Source of the DNA: Grammothele lineata
Lineage: Eukaryota; Basidiomycota; Agaricomycetes; Polyporales; Polyporaceae
NCBI GenBank assembly: GCA_002150815.3
Contig: NDFF03000027.1
Location: 1 to 62,304, forward strand
Direction of reading: 5' to 3'
Length of the DNA: 62,304 nucleotides
Part shown: one piece after another, positions 35,325 through 47,508 of the stretch
Numbering within the stretch: position 1 is the first letter of the stretch
Layout: each line of letters starts with the position of its first letter
The notes under the pieces: model-generated
Seen by the model: the letters and a program-made list of their open reading frames with translations, nothing else
Database searches by the model: none
Told to the model about the DNA's origin: nothing
Position numbers and translations under genes: made by a program

Positions 35325-37023
35325 CCGGACACCAAGCCTCCGATTTTATAACAACTGTCTGCTTCAGGTACACTCGGGTCAGGTCATCTTTAGGTTTCGG
35401 GACACATCCTCGTCGCGTCTCAGGGACACTGTTGTCATACCTCTCATCTCTCTTCCTCCGTCTCTCTCCGTCTCTCTCGCGCTTAGATCTCCCTCTCTCG
35501 CTATATTTTGGGTTCTATGTGTCTCGTTATGCTCACGGGCTTTCCCTCCAGTTCCCTGATTTCTCTGATTCGGTCTGCTAGTGCTGTTGTCTCATATAGA
35601 TGTCGTGTTGTATCTCCGTCTCCGATTTCCTATTCCTATAGTCTCCAAAAATCGATTATCATGTTAGATCACCGAGCTTCTGGTGACACGTACCTAGTAA
35701 GGAGTCCCAGTAAACCTGCCGCTGCTTTGCGATGAGGTGATCGCATATAACCGGTTCATTATCTTCAGGCTTGAGCCTTTGCACAGGATTCCCAACGTGA
35801 TTACCAAACCATCGCTGTGTTTTCCTGGTCTAGTCGAATTTTCGTGTGGGAAAACTTCAAGCTCGCCGTTTAGAAGAAATCTTAGGCTGACTGTTCACAG
35901 CACCCTCGGTATGCTAACACTCAGTGACTGGGCTCGTGTACGTAGTGGCAGTACGCACAATGTATTCAACTCGGTGGCTCGCACCAACTGGTCGTTTCTG
36001 CCTGCAATGTCCTGTAGACGTCAAATGAGGAAGATAAGCCTTGACACAACCTAGCCGGAGGCATTAAACCTCGTCAATTGCCAGTTGACAGTTGGCGTCT
36101 GGCGCGGACGCCGCAACTGGCAGTCCGGAGTATCCGCGTCGATCACGGTTTACGGTTCAATTAACTTCAACTTCTCATCGACACCGCCTGGGCCGGGCCC
36201 GGGCACATGGCGGTGTCCGCGTGGTACCGCGGTGGTGAAGAGGTGGTATGTCAACGTCAACGTCGCGGAAGAGGTGTTTTGCCCTCCACTTCACATGATA
36301 AAAGGCCTATGCGGTGGGAGACACTGGACCCTCCTCCGGGCATCGACATGTCCGCCGTCCGTCGGAGACCGCCCGTCGCCGGCCTTCGACAAACTCCCGA
36401 GCGACCGCATCCGCAACTCTGATATTTGGCGGCGGAAGGTCCGAGGTCTTCGTCCGTCCGGGGAACACCGCACTTCCGCCGCGTACAATGAGGGCGCGCC
36501 GTGGGACGCCTTTGAGCGACACTGAATGCATGGGATCTTCTGTCCCGAGCAGCGGGATATTGCGTCCGAGAGGGCAGTGTGGGGATCCGGGGCGGACAGC
36601 GTGAGAGGCGGGATAGAGATGGGCGGGACAATGGGAGAAGGTCGGTTACTGGGGCCCTTAATTGTCTGCCGGGTCGACGCCGTCGTACGAGTCTGCGGCG
36701 AAATTGGCCTGCCAGTAAGCGTGAAAGGGCAAAATAAATTCCGATGCTTTCGCAGAGGCGTAAAAAGCCCAATGCTTCATCAAACCACCCGAGGGACCAG
36801 GTACGCTACGACAACAATGGCAGAGTCTCCGGAGGCCTATTTTGAGTTCCAAGTTCTGCCCTTTATCATTCCAACAACCAAGTACAACCGTCACAGCGTA
36901 CAACATCGCAAGAACCAAATGTTACACGCAGCCGCCATTCAACGGCAGGAGCGCGAGCTTGCGGCAAGAACGGAGGCGAGCTCGGAGGGTGCGAAATGGT
37001 GAGCGGTCGAGGACGTACGACAA
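35325..37023. other. intergenic region, no gene seen
   Basis: Between converging MFS copy A and the small membrane protein gene. It contains CT-rich low-complexity DNA at 35440-35500 and overlapping short ORFs without domains. Confidence 0.5.
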
Positions 37024-37655
37024 TTACTGGATCTTCATCCTCGATAGCATCGCCGCCATATGCACCGTCAATTGCCACCAGACCGCAAATGCGAGCCCAA
37101 GCAGCCCGTGCAACGTTCCCCACACGAGCTCCGGCGTCACCTTCCACCTGTTGTAGAACAATGGCTGTCAGCACGCCTCCCAGAGGAAGGAAGAAAGGGA
37201 GAGCAGACGTACGACTCCGCCATAGGCCCAAACGTATGCGGGATAAACCGCGGCGCATTGAAGAGCACCGTCGAGACCGTGGCATGGTAGATGCATAGCG
37301 CTATGGCAAGGGCGCGTTTGCCGGGGAGGAACTCTGCGGATCGGCGGGTTTGTCTCGTCCTTGCGCGATCTGTGACTTAGAAAGGAGCACTCACCGGGTA
37401 GGCTGAAGCACAGCAGAGACATGACGCAGGTGGCCGCCACGAGTGACGCGTACATCTGTGCCGCGAGAGTAACAAAGTGGCACACGTTAGCCGTCGAGCC
37501 TCGACGCTAAACCGGGCAGAAAGGCGCACCTTAATGAACACCAACGCTGTGTTATTCAACTGCAAGAACGGCAGGCTCGCGGGAGACCAGAGGCCCTGGA
37601 CGGCCATCGGCACGTCGAGCGCGATGTGCAGCAGGAATATAATGGAGCTGGACAT
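37024..37655 (-). CDS. small four-helix membrane protein, function unknown
   Basis: Four phased exons (37655-37530, 37455-37395, 37333-37213, 37147-37024) give 143 aa, which no single long ORF reveals. The protein is almost wholly hydrophobic with four predicted membrane segments: MSSSIIFLLHIALDV..., YASLVAATCVMSLLCFSLP, ALAIALCIYHATVSTVLF, and ELVWGTLHGLLGLAFAVWW. Short polar links include LPGKRA and NAPRFIPHTFGP. I do not recognise a named family, though the layout (four helices, ~140 aa, no signal peptide) is common among fungal small membrane proteins. Clean GT-AG borders and phase in all three introns make the gene itself well supported. Confidence 0.78.
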
Positions 37656-38315
37656 TCAGTATAGTGGCGATAAGCGAGAGGCGAGCACGCCACTGCCCAT
37701 GGGGACACTCACAACGGGTGTCTCGCGGGCATTGGCTGCGACATGGCTGCAAGGACGTCGGGGACGGTGTACGCGGCGGGGCGGGGACGAGGGCGGGGGC
37801 GGGGGCGGGGGAGAAGGAGCGACGTGGGCAGCTGAGGACGTGTCCGACAACGGCGAGCGCAACTCCGAGCGCGGCGGAGTGTCCCAGGCACAGATACGGA
37901 CAACCACGTGGTTGTGGATCTAAGATCATGATGTACAAGAGGCGCCCAACAATTACTGTATCTTGGCGCCGACCCTCCCAACAAAGCACCGCCCCTGCGC
38001 ACCGCCCGACATGCGGAGCCCTCGTTGTCGGCTGTGAGGACAGTTGCGAGCCTCGCGACGTCTTCGTGCCTCAGTCGTGTCTTCGGCAACAAAGAAAGTA
38101 GGCGAGCCACGCCGGAAGGGCGTGGGCGCGTAAGAATTACAGCAGTATTCGTAAAGCTTCTTCAATTGATACAGCACGGTCTTATATGACGCTACATCTA
38201 AACTGACCTTCTAAACCGCGAAAAAATCACCACGGTGGATCGCAGGGCATACGCACCCCTTACCACGCCGCGTGCAAGGCACGAGAACCCCAAAGAAACA
38301 GGAGAGGCCAACAGG
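37656..38315. other. intergenic region with a G-run cluster
   Basis: Promoter side of the small membrane protein and 3' side of the bHLH gene. It contains consecutive runs of four to five G separated by single bases (about 37777-37812 on the plus strand), able in principle to form a G-quadruplex. No gene is seen. Confidence 0.45.
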
Positions 38316-40462
38316 CTACACGTCCCCGTCCCCGTCCTCGTCGCCCTCCAGGATCGACGACGCGCGCATGCTCTTCCCAAACAGCGCTGGGCCCGCCTCG
38401 CACTCGTCCAGGTTTTTAGCGAGGTCGACCGGTTCTTCGTCCTCCGGCGTCGCCGCAGCGGCCTCCTCGCCCGCGACGAGGCGCAGCCGGTGCACCTCCT
38501 TCCGGAGCCGCTCGATCTCGTCGTCGCGCCGCTCGATGCGGCCTTTGAGCACCTTGATGAACTCGTTCCCGCACCTGAGCAGCTGGAGCTTGCTCACGCC
38601 GCGGTTCGGGCCGTCTGCGCTGCCCTTGGGCGGTCCGCGGGGCGGCATCGCTCCGGGCAGGATCACCTCGTCCGGGAACCCCTCCTCGGAGGGCAAGGGT
38701 ATGGGCGGAAGCAGCAGCCGGAGGTCGTCGAACGAGGTCTTCAGCGAGTCGCGCCGCTTCTGCTCCGCGGCCTTGTGTGACGATTTACGGACCTGCGGCT
38801 GCATGAAGGGCGAGCTGGGCGACGCGGAGACGGGCGTGACGACTGCGTTACCGGCTGGATGCAAGGATTCGCGGTCAGTAAATTTTTAGGGGCGCAGGGA
38901 ACCACTCCGCTGGATGCTCACCTGGGCGGATAGGCTTGAGAGCCGGACTGACGAGCTGATTGCCCGCCGCTTTGTCCACTGCTTTCGCCTTCGAGCCCGA
39001 CGCGCCGGTGCTCGATCTTGTAGACGGTCTACCGTCCTTGAACTTCGTCGTGCCTCCCGCCGCGCCGCCTTGAGAGTGCGGAGGATTAGGACCCGCTAAC
39101 CGCCCGAGATTGAGGATGGTTGACGGCGTGACCGGCGTGATATGGCTGGGCTGCGATCCGGCAGTCGGCGACGTAGGCGAAGTGGGCAGAGGCGGGCTGG
39201 GAGATGTCGAAGACCCGGTCATTACTGGGCCAGGCATTTCGACCGGCGGGTGCGCAGGCGGGGGCATCGGCGGGTCGACGGGGGAGGGCGTGTCCCCAGT
39301 GATGTCCCCAAAGCCGTGCATACCACGTTGCGCGGGGCTCGGGCGCAGAGATTGCGGCGCGGTGGCAGGGAAGAGCGGCGTGGACGTAGCGAGCGGGTTG
39401 CGCGCATACTCGCCTTCTTTCCGAGGGCAGCCCCGGTGCCGAGCGGGCGGTCTCCGGGCGATGGCCGCTTGCGCGCGGGTCGGCTCGTCGTGCTCGACTC
39501 GTCGCCGCTGGAGGTATTGTTCGGCCGCTTTGTAGACGTAGACGTCGTTGAACTCCGCATGCGTCCCGCGGGCTGCGACGAGGAGCTTGCCGGGGGGAAG
39601 TTGGCGTTACTGGAATTGCTAAATGAGTCTAGCATAGGACTTGATATGGGCGGCAGGTCGCTGAGATCCATCTCGCCGGGAGACGAAAGGAAGGCGGGAC
39701 TCTGGAAGACGAGATTCGCCGGGGCAGAGTGGGGCGCAGAGGGAAGCATGTGGTGGGGTATCTGGGGTATGAAGTTGGGGAGCATTGGGGGGTTCTGGAC
39801 CATCGTGCCCATGTTACCGCCGCTCGAGTGGAGTAGCATGGGGGAAACGAAGTCGGTGTTTTGGGTAGCGCGAAGTTCAGTTGATGAGACTGTTTGACGA
39901 TGAGAGAAAGCGAGACTTAGGCGATAACGAAAGACGTACTTGGAGTAGGAAGACCAAACTGCGGGGTGTCGCGAGGACGGTCGAGCACGGGTGGGAGGCT
40001 GTTGCTGAACGAGGACTGGCCGCTAAGCAGCTCCAGCTAGGGGAACAATGTCAACGGCCGAACAGAGTGCCCATCCACTTCTGACCCTCGCCTCCACCTC
40101 GCTTCGCGCATCCGTCCAGCCCAAAAACAAATGTAATAACGTACCTGCTGTTGGAAGATCTGGTTCTGGAGCTGCTGGAGCTGCTGCAACTGGTTGAGCC
40201 TCAGCTGGTGTTCCAACAGAGCCTGCGGGGTCGACCCTTGCTGCCCGTGAGCCTGGTGTCCACCACCCTGGCCCGCCGCGGAGGGGTCCTGCATCGCGAG
40301 AATGTTCTCCAGCATCTCCATGCTGACCTGCTGCTGGATGTTGCCCAGCTGCTGCTGAGAGAAATTCATCTGCTGCTGGGGTTGCGATCCGGAGGGCGCG
40401 GCACCGTTGAAGATGTCGCCGCCGTCGCGTGCGCCCGCGTCCTGAGGAAAGTAAGGGTGCAT
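38316..40462 (-). CDS. bHLH transcription factor
   Basis: Nuclear sequence-specific regulator with a basic helix-loop-helix at its C-terminal end. The last exon carries the basic region and helix 1 (RKSSHKAAEQKRRDSLKTSF DDL), an unusually long Pro/Gly-rich loop of ~40 residues, and helix 2 with a coiled extension (KLQLLRCGNEFIKVLKGRIE, then ERLRKEVHRLR). Upstream exons encode a Gln-rich segment (MHPYFPQDAGARDGG... QLQQLQQLQNQIFQQQ), a short LELLSGQSSFSNSLPP exon (about 40031-39953), a Ser/Pro-rich stretch and a block RKEGEYARNPLATSTPLF. Six exons are inferred; the intron near 39480-39530 is the least certain. The His-Glu-Arg pattern of the basic region (H..E..R) fits E-box binders. Confidence 0.82.
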
Positions 40463-40661
40463 ATAGAGAGCTCGCGACCGGCCGGGGGCCGAGTACGGGC
40501 TGGAGATGGCGGAGCAGGACTGGGCGGGTCAAAGGCTGGCAGAGAAATGCGTGCTCAAGGGGCCGACGCCAAGCACATGCGATTTGCCGCTGTCCCGGCG
40601 GCGCTCCGAACATCTCCGAAGCAGTGCCGGACATACTTTACTTTATTAGAAGTATAGTAAG

Positions 40662-40738
40662 TCCCGCTTAGCTCAGCTGGTAGAGCGCGTCACTAGTATG
40701 TAATGACGAGGTCAGTCGTTCAAGTCGGCTAGTGGGAA
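40662..40738 (+). tRNA. tRNA-Thr(AGT)-like gene with a 4-nt insertion in the anticodon loop
   Basis: The cloverleaf folds by eye: acceptor TCCCGCT with AGTGGGA (one G-T), D arm GCTC/GAGC, anticodon stem CGTCA/TGACG, variable loop AGGTC, T arm AGTCG/CGGCT with loop TTCAAGT, and discriminator A. The A box TAGCTCAGCTGG matches consensus and a TTTT terminator follows at 40741-40744. The anticodon loop is 11 nt (CTAGTATGTAA). Removing TGTA after position 37, the normal intron site, leaves the 7-nt loop CTAGTAA with anticodon AGT. It is either a tRNA with a minimal intron or a slightly degenerate copy; the T1-A72 pair is also unusual. Confidence 0.72.
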
Positions 40739-43700
40739 TTGTTTTCTTTCTTACCCGAAACGCTGATCAGGTTGAGCGATTGGTGTGGCTGGCATGTTGC
40801 AGTCTCAATGGCGTTATAACAATTCATGGACAGGTTGTGGCTCGCAATTCTTTATTCTATACCGGCGCTGCCGTTCACTGCGCACGAAACTTGGTGTTGC
40901 GGCACGAACACTATGTAGTCAGGCGGCACGGTGGCCTGCCAACTTTGCCAAATACCTTTTGCCTCAGGCTGGGTGTACTTACTCGCGGAAAATACAGACA
41001 GTTTGAACATCCCTTAGATTGCCCTGCGCCGCTTCGAACGTTCAACAGACAGATCGCATCGAGCGGCGCTACTAACATGCTCTACGTATTTACTTAAGAC
41101 GACAAGTGAACACGACGATGACAAGTGAAAGCAGAGGCGGGGTTGACCTCTACGACTTCTGTGCGCGTACGAAGCTTCGGCCGCCTTCCGCGTCCCGCTT
41201 CCGCCTACCCCAAACCTCCCTTGGCAGCCCCCGGCCCCTCGCCCGCCCCCCGTCCCGGCCCTCCAACGGCTTCCGAGCTTCTGGGCGAAAAGAAGTCCCA
41301 ATCTGCGGCGGCGCGTGGTATAATTGGCGGCGGCAGGGCGGCGGCCACGTAAGGGCGAAGCTCGCGTCGGACCAATAGGCGTCCGTAGGGGATGCTAATC
41401 CGTACCGACTGCGGCATGCACGCCGGCGATTCACCGTCTAGGCCCTCGGAGGGGAGTTTGCGCGCGAACACTCGGTGCATTGGACAATGCGGGAGGGGCG
41501 GAGAGCCTCAGGCCCCAGCCCGCTGTCGGTCCGTATGGATGCTGCAGCTCTCGAGAGAAGTTTACTCACCGTTGCGGCATTTGTACATACCGTACGGCAG
41601 ATGCCCGACGGGGGTCAAAATCAGGGACTGGCTGCAGCAATGATTAGAGAACGGATAAGACGCTCGCCCGGACGAGCGTCAGGCGTATTCATAGTCGACG
41701 GTCGTCGAAGCCACGATAAGTTCCGCGCTGTCCTGTGCGCGCTGGGAACTTTCCGCCGGCCTCTACCGCACCGAACTCTATCCCTCCGAGTCGGCAGCTC
41801 CGCCGATAACAGACGACCGCTCCCGCGGCTCCGCGCCGACAGACAATCTCCCGCCAAGTTCGAGTAGGCAGCCATCCTGAGACCGTGGTCCTCCGGGAGG
41901 AAACCTTGGGATACGTATGGGGGAGTGGTCGCTCATGGGGCCGCCTTCGAATGGGGCAAATTTCCACACATTGCGCCACGATGCAGGGACCGTGGGAAAC
42001 CTGCCCTGAGCGGTCGAAGAAGCGTCTGACCTGTCTGCGAAGCGTCTTACCTAGCTGCGGAAGTGGGAGGAAGAGTTCCTTCCACCGCACGGAGACTTGC
42101 CCTTCCCCGCGGATCGCTCAGTGGAGAAGGAGGCGAAGTCGTGGGGTTCGTGCTTGAGCCCACGACAATCGCGAGCAGGGGAAAAGGTAGGCCGGTTTCG
42201 GGCACGTGGAATCTACGGCGGGTGGGCGCGAAGATGCGCCGGCGAAGACAGGCGGGCGTGGCTGGAGTGCCCGAAGCATGACCGAGAGAAGGGACTTGGG
42301 CCGGAAGGAACTTGAATGGGCAATGACGTTGTGAGTAGCGTTGATAGGTATGGAGGCACCACGCGGCGGGCGTCCGTACGGGGGAGGAGGCTATCAGACA
42401 CCTGCCAAATTAGAATATCATGTACAGACTTCGAGCGAATAAAGCGCAAGACTCGCACCTGACCGCTTCGCCTGACGTACTGATTACGCACGTTCGAAGA
42501 CAGCACATAGGAGCTTCAGCGTTGTTCGCGCGGTATTTACAGCAAGGGACATGGAAAGTTTCAAGTTACTTGCAGAACAACGAGTACGGCTTGTCAAACT
42601 GGGCGGTACATAGCGTGTTAGGGCGCCGAGCCTTCCGGCGGAAGATTCGAGCCCGTACACAGCGGTGGTAAACAGCACCCGGTCGCCAGGGTTTTCGACA
42701 CCAAAGCGCCGCAAGGAGACGGTGACGGTAACACGAGAGCCGGAGGTGTTGTAGGTGCGGCCGGGGTAAGCAGGAAGTCGCTTCGTGGCTCTTATACGCA
42801 TCAGCTCGGAATATTCCTGGCCTCTAATCGATATCAGCGTCTTTAAAACACACCTACGCGCCGACATGGACGGATGAAGCTCGACCCTTCCCCAATCGCA
42901 AAATCTCGTCTAGTTTTCGTGTCGGCCGGAACGAACGATGATCCCGCCCGCCGCGCGGAGTATGTCAACCGCAAGATGAAGGAGAAGGTGTCGATCAGCG
43001 CGCACTTGTCGCTGTCATGTGCCTGGTATCGTCGATCATTATCCTAACGGCGCTGCTCACGCTACGCAGGCTTTCCAGAGCTGCTGACGCATCGGGAGTA
43101 TTGATGAATTAAACGTTGCCTCCTAAGCGTATGGATCGTCGTAGGAGGGATGGAGGTTCGGTCGACGCGCTAAATATTGATATGCAATAGTGGCGAGAGC
43201 TGTACTTGACGGCTGTATGGTACGACCGCAAGTGAAACATCTAGAAGAGGTATCCCGCCGTTCTGCTTGACAGCCAACAGCACGGCGAGAACGCGCGGGT
43301 GCCAGACCTACACCGAACACCGATGTCGTCTATCACCCCTATGTCCCGCGAAAAGTCAGGAAGCTCGGTAAGAAGGCGTATAAAGTACACAGACGTACAG
43401 CATATACGGCGCCCTGTCACACAGCCGCTGGACGCAGCTGGACGGGAGTTTCAGGGGGTGCTGAGGGACGCTCTGTAAGCCCCTTCTCGCTCAATCTTTG
43501 GTGATGAACACGCGTCCGATGAGTAGCGCGGAAGTTCCCGTCTCTATAAGCTCGATGACGGACTGACGAACGAGCCGCCCGCTTCGCGGTCAGCTCGCCC
43601 AGCCAGCCCTCTGTAGGCAACCTTGTCTATCGCTAGGAAGTTGTACGGGCTTCAGTGCTCGGCCGTCGAGTGCGGATCCAGGTTCTTTAGCTCCCGGCTC

Positions 43701-46700
43701 CTCAGCGAGCGGCCACGTCGCCCAGCAGCCACGCCACTGCGCCCACGTCGACGCCCTCTAGCGCAGCGACGACCAGGCGGCAGCCTCCGTGAACGTAGCC
43801 TGCGCGGGACGTTGGCCGCTCCGGAAGCCCACCACAACTCGATCTGTCATCAGCATCCCGCTCGCCCGACTTGTTACTCATCCCCGCGCTTCAGCGACGA
43901 AAAACTGTCCCTCCCCTCCTTCTATCCACAGCACCGCGGTCCCCACCGCTAACTCCGCACACCCGCTCGCTCCACCCCTTCATCATTTGGACGATTAAGT
44001 CGAGCACCGCGTCCCGACGTCAACGGCGCAGCAGCGGCAGCAACACCCCCTCCCCCGCCTAAAATCCCAGGTAGTCCCCAGAAGCGCCGGCGGGCCGCCG
44101 CGCGCCCTCTGGGAAGCGGGCGGGCGGGTCGGGAGGGTAACGGCACCGCGCGGGACCGCAGCACAGTGGGAGCGGGCGTCGGCGGCGGCGTCTGGGACAC
44201 GCACGACGAGCTGAGCGGCTAGGGTGGGCCGCGTCTTCGTTGGTTGGGTGCGCAGGCGCCGGTTGGCGCGGCCGTAGGGTTTTTCGTTCCCAGAGAAGGT
44301 CTGCGCTATTGTGAGTGGGGTGGGTAATTTCTTCGCGTGGAGGAGAGGTGAAAGGCCGGGGTTTGCAGGTCGCGCGAGGGGTTGTCGACTTCCAGGAAGA
44401 AATGGCAGAGTATGTTAGACGCCGTCATGGGCGCTATTGACGGAAAGCGACTGCGGGAGGATGGCGGTGGAGTTGAAGGATGCACCGACCGGTGCGCAAG
44501 GGGAGCGGGGAGGTAGTAGACACAATCGCGACCGGCGTAGAAGGGAGACGAGCAGAGGCGGCGGGATCGCCGACGCCACTCCAGCAACTTGGCCGCTTCG
44601 ACGTGGGTCCGCATTGGGTATTAAGCTACACGCGACCCCGCGTCGCGTATATTGCGTCCATCATAGACAGGCAGGCGGACGTGTCATAGCACTGGCGACG
44701 ACCTGGAAGAACGAACTACAGATCCCTCTCCCCGATTGGCATCAACTTGTGGGTGCAGCGGGGCTACCTGGAAGGGCCACGAGAGAACCCGCCAAGCGCA
44801 GGTTCGCGCACGACGCAAGCACCGCCGCACGCACAGCGGCGGGCAGCCGTCTGTGACCTGCGCGATAAGCGACGTCGCCCCCAAGGAAGTCCGTGTAGCG
44901 CACATCAGAAGGGAGCTGCGCAGGGACGGGTAGGGGAGGGATGGTTACGCACGACGGACGTCACCACGCTCGCCGCCGGAAAATTCGAGAAGAGGCGGCA
45001 AGGGGCTGCTGATGAAAGGCTGGCGGGGTGCGCGTGCAGGGGCGGCACAAACGGGGAACCATGGATCCCAGCCTGAGCCTAGGCCTAGGGGTGGAAGGGA
45101 TGATCATGATCAACCTCGAGCCCGCAGCGCGGCCACGGCCAGCCAGGACTAGCCAGCAGCAGCGGCAGCGGCACGGGCGCAGCCCAATCGCACCAGAGCA
45201 GGGTGGGAGGCGTGGGAGGCGAGCACGCAGCGGGCCCAGTGGGGACTAGCACGCTGCAGATCCCGTCCGCGACGTTGGACGTGGGAGCGCCGTGACGCCT
45301 TCGCGCGCGGGAAGCCCCCCTCTAGAGTGAATGAGGGGGTGACGTGAGCCGAGAGAGAGCGAGAGCGCGAGCAGGGTCGCGTGTGTGAGGAGCCCAAGCT
45401 TGAGCGCGCTCAACGCCGCTGCGGTGGGATCTTTGGCGAAAGCGGCGAGCGGACACGGCCGGTGCCAATTGAGCGGCGGGAGGAAGTAGAAATCGGGGCT
45501 GTGTCGTACGGTGCCGGTGTCCGGGTTCGCGAGGGCCTGGCCCTCGGGTCTTCTGGCCGCTGGGGGCCGAGTCGAAGAGCTGCAGCGGGAGGGCGGGGCT
45601 GGAGAATCGCAAGCTCCGAGGTAGTGGAAGGGTCGGGACGGGAAGAGCGGATTGGCTGGAAGAGACCTTGCAAGGCAGACCACAGTAGTGGAGAGAAGCG
45701 CAATGTGCAGACCACGAGGGCGGGTCCTTCGCGATGATGATTGGAATACCGCACCGTGACAGGAGCGGGCGCCCGTACAATACTCGGCGCCCTGGCGCAC
45801 GCCGCACGGGGAGTGCTGTGAAGGGGCACGAGTCATGTGCTGGCGGTGGACCCTGAGCTCGCCGTCACCTTGGGCGAGACGAGTCCAAGCCGGGCTTCAA
45901 GCGGTATGAACCAAGTATCGCATACCGAGAGCCAATTGGCCGACCAGATGCGCCGATAGCCTGGGGAGGCGGGCTGGGGAATGGAGGGGCGTTCGACACG
46001 ATGGTGGAGAGCGATAACGCCCTGCGCCGCGGGCGCCCTGCGAGTGCGATCGAGTGTGCGCCCTGGACGAGTGCGATGGGTGGTGCGGACGAGATGGGTG
46101 CGGTGTTGTACGTGTTGTGTTGTACGTCTTACTAGGCGACCGCGTGGGCGGACGCGTGTAGTGTTCTTGCACACAGAGCCCGCTGCGAAGTACTGCACGT
46201 TCGCGTTCGCGGTTCGGAGGGGACGGCCGGGGGACGGCCGGGAGGATCACGGCGTCGGCTGGTGCTTCGCTGGGTTGGAAGGGAAGGGGACGCGCGAGAG
46301 GCTCGAGCCGAAGGGCAAAGGGCGAAAGACGACGGTTGGGTGGTGCGCACACAAGCCAGCGCCCAAAAGGGGTGGCCTGGCGTGGGAGCGGGCGGGCCCT
46401 ATCCGATGCTCCGCCCAAACCTGATTTATCATTGCGAGCGAAGCGAGCATTCTGTGTCTAGGGGGCGGGGAGGCTAGCCAAACACGAACAAACTACCGCT
46501 ACATACCATATATAGGTTCTATCAATACCATCTCTATATCAGACTGCGCTTCCCCATCTAAGGGCACAGAAAAGAGCGCGAAAGTGTTGGATATGTACGT
46601 ATGCACTATTAGACGGAATTTTGTGAAGATTTGATCCGAAATGCGGGAGTATCAGGCATGTTCAATTTATCGGCGCCTACCTCCGAAAAAGTGCCAGTCG

Positions 46701-47256
46701 AATCGCCTCCTAGGACTAAAGTATGCTCAACGCCGATTCTGCACCTCATCATCATGATCAAGAGACTAGCTCAGCACACAGGTACAGAAAAGACGTTTTG
46801 GTGTAGCTCTACGCTATTTCAACGCAAGCTCTGAACGTTCAACAATCGATAGTCACGGTAGGTGGTTGGCAGTGCCAGCTTACCTCCGAAATGCCATGGC
46901 CCTCGCAGCAAAACATAGCTAGGTCTGACAAGAGATCAGGGAATTACAACACTCTCAATTATCATGTGTCCACGCCAAATTAGACTCCGTAGCGAGCTCT
47001 CTGTGCTAACGGTGACTAGTAAGTTTGTGTAATTTGGCGGGCGCGCGCCTGACTCTACTGTTTGTTGTGTTGTTTGCCATTAGCAGTGTTCCTACGCTAT
47101 GCCACCACCTCTCCACGCAGTTCTGGACAGTGAATACCACTTCGCGGATGGTGGCTTCGAAGTGACCGGAAGAATACGGCAACTTTTCAGAAGACTACCG
47201 GAGGCTTCTCGAGATAAACTGTAACGGCTGACAAGTTGACCAGCTGACTAGCTAGT

Positions 47257-47296
47257 TGTCTGGCTGGCTGTCTGGCTGTCTGGCTGTCTGGCTGGC
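47257..47296. repeat. short tandem repeat (GTCTGGCT-like units)
   Basis: About five imperfect 8-nt units of the GTCTGGCT type, followed within 40 bp by CCGT repeats. It lies ~210 bp upstream of the gene starting at 47509. Confidence 0.7.
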
Positions 47297-47446
47297 TACG
47301 TAACTAACCACCTCTCCGTCCGTCCGTCTGTCCATCTATGTCAAGATTCACCCCCACCCGCACGCTTCTACCCTTCACTATGGATCATAGATACTCACCA
47401 TCGTCTGCCGCACCTCACCCGGCGCTCCAGGTGTTTCAACAAGTGG

Positions 47447-47454
47447 TATAAGTA
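47447..47454 (+). promoter_or_regulatory. TATA-like element
   Basis: TATAAGTA about 55 bp upstream of the ATG at 47509, in a pyrimidine-rich leader; a plausible core promoter element. Confidence 0.4.
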
Positions 47455-47508
47455 CGAATACCCGTCGTTGCCCCAACCTCCATCCAGCCTCACTCCACTC
47501 CACCGCCA

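Larger units (their letters stand above)
40745..47508. other. 6.8-kb gene-poor region
   Basis: I find no gene here. From about 43.6 to 46.4 kb the sequence is very GC-rich and open in several overlapping frames on both strands (for example 45246-45836 minus), which is what GC-rich DNA does by chance; these frames lack domains and splice continuity. A 57-codon ORF at 42874-43047 is unsupported. A CTGGCTGT-type tandem repeat lies at ~47257-47296 just before the next gene. This could hold long promoters, non-coding transcripts or decayed repeats. Confidence 0.5.

Noticed and set aside
42874..43047. 57-codon ORF with a hydrophobic stretch in an alternative frame beside it
   Set aside because: Too short, not linked to other exons, and the hydrophobic stretch is in another frame with a stop just upstream.
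45246..46424. Long frames on both strands in the GC-rich block
   Set aside because: Several frames are open at once in very GC-rich DNA, without domains, splice continuity or start context.
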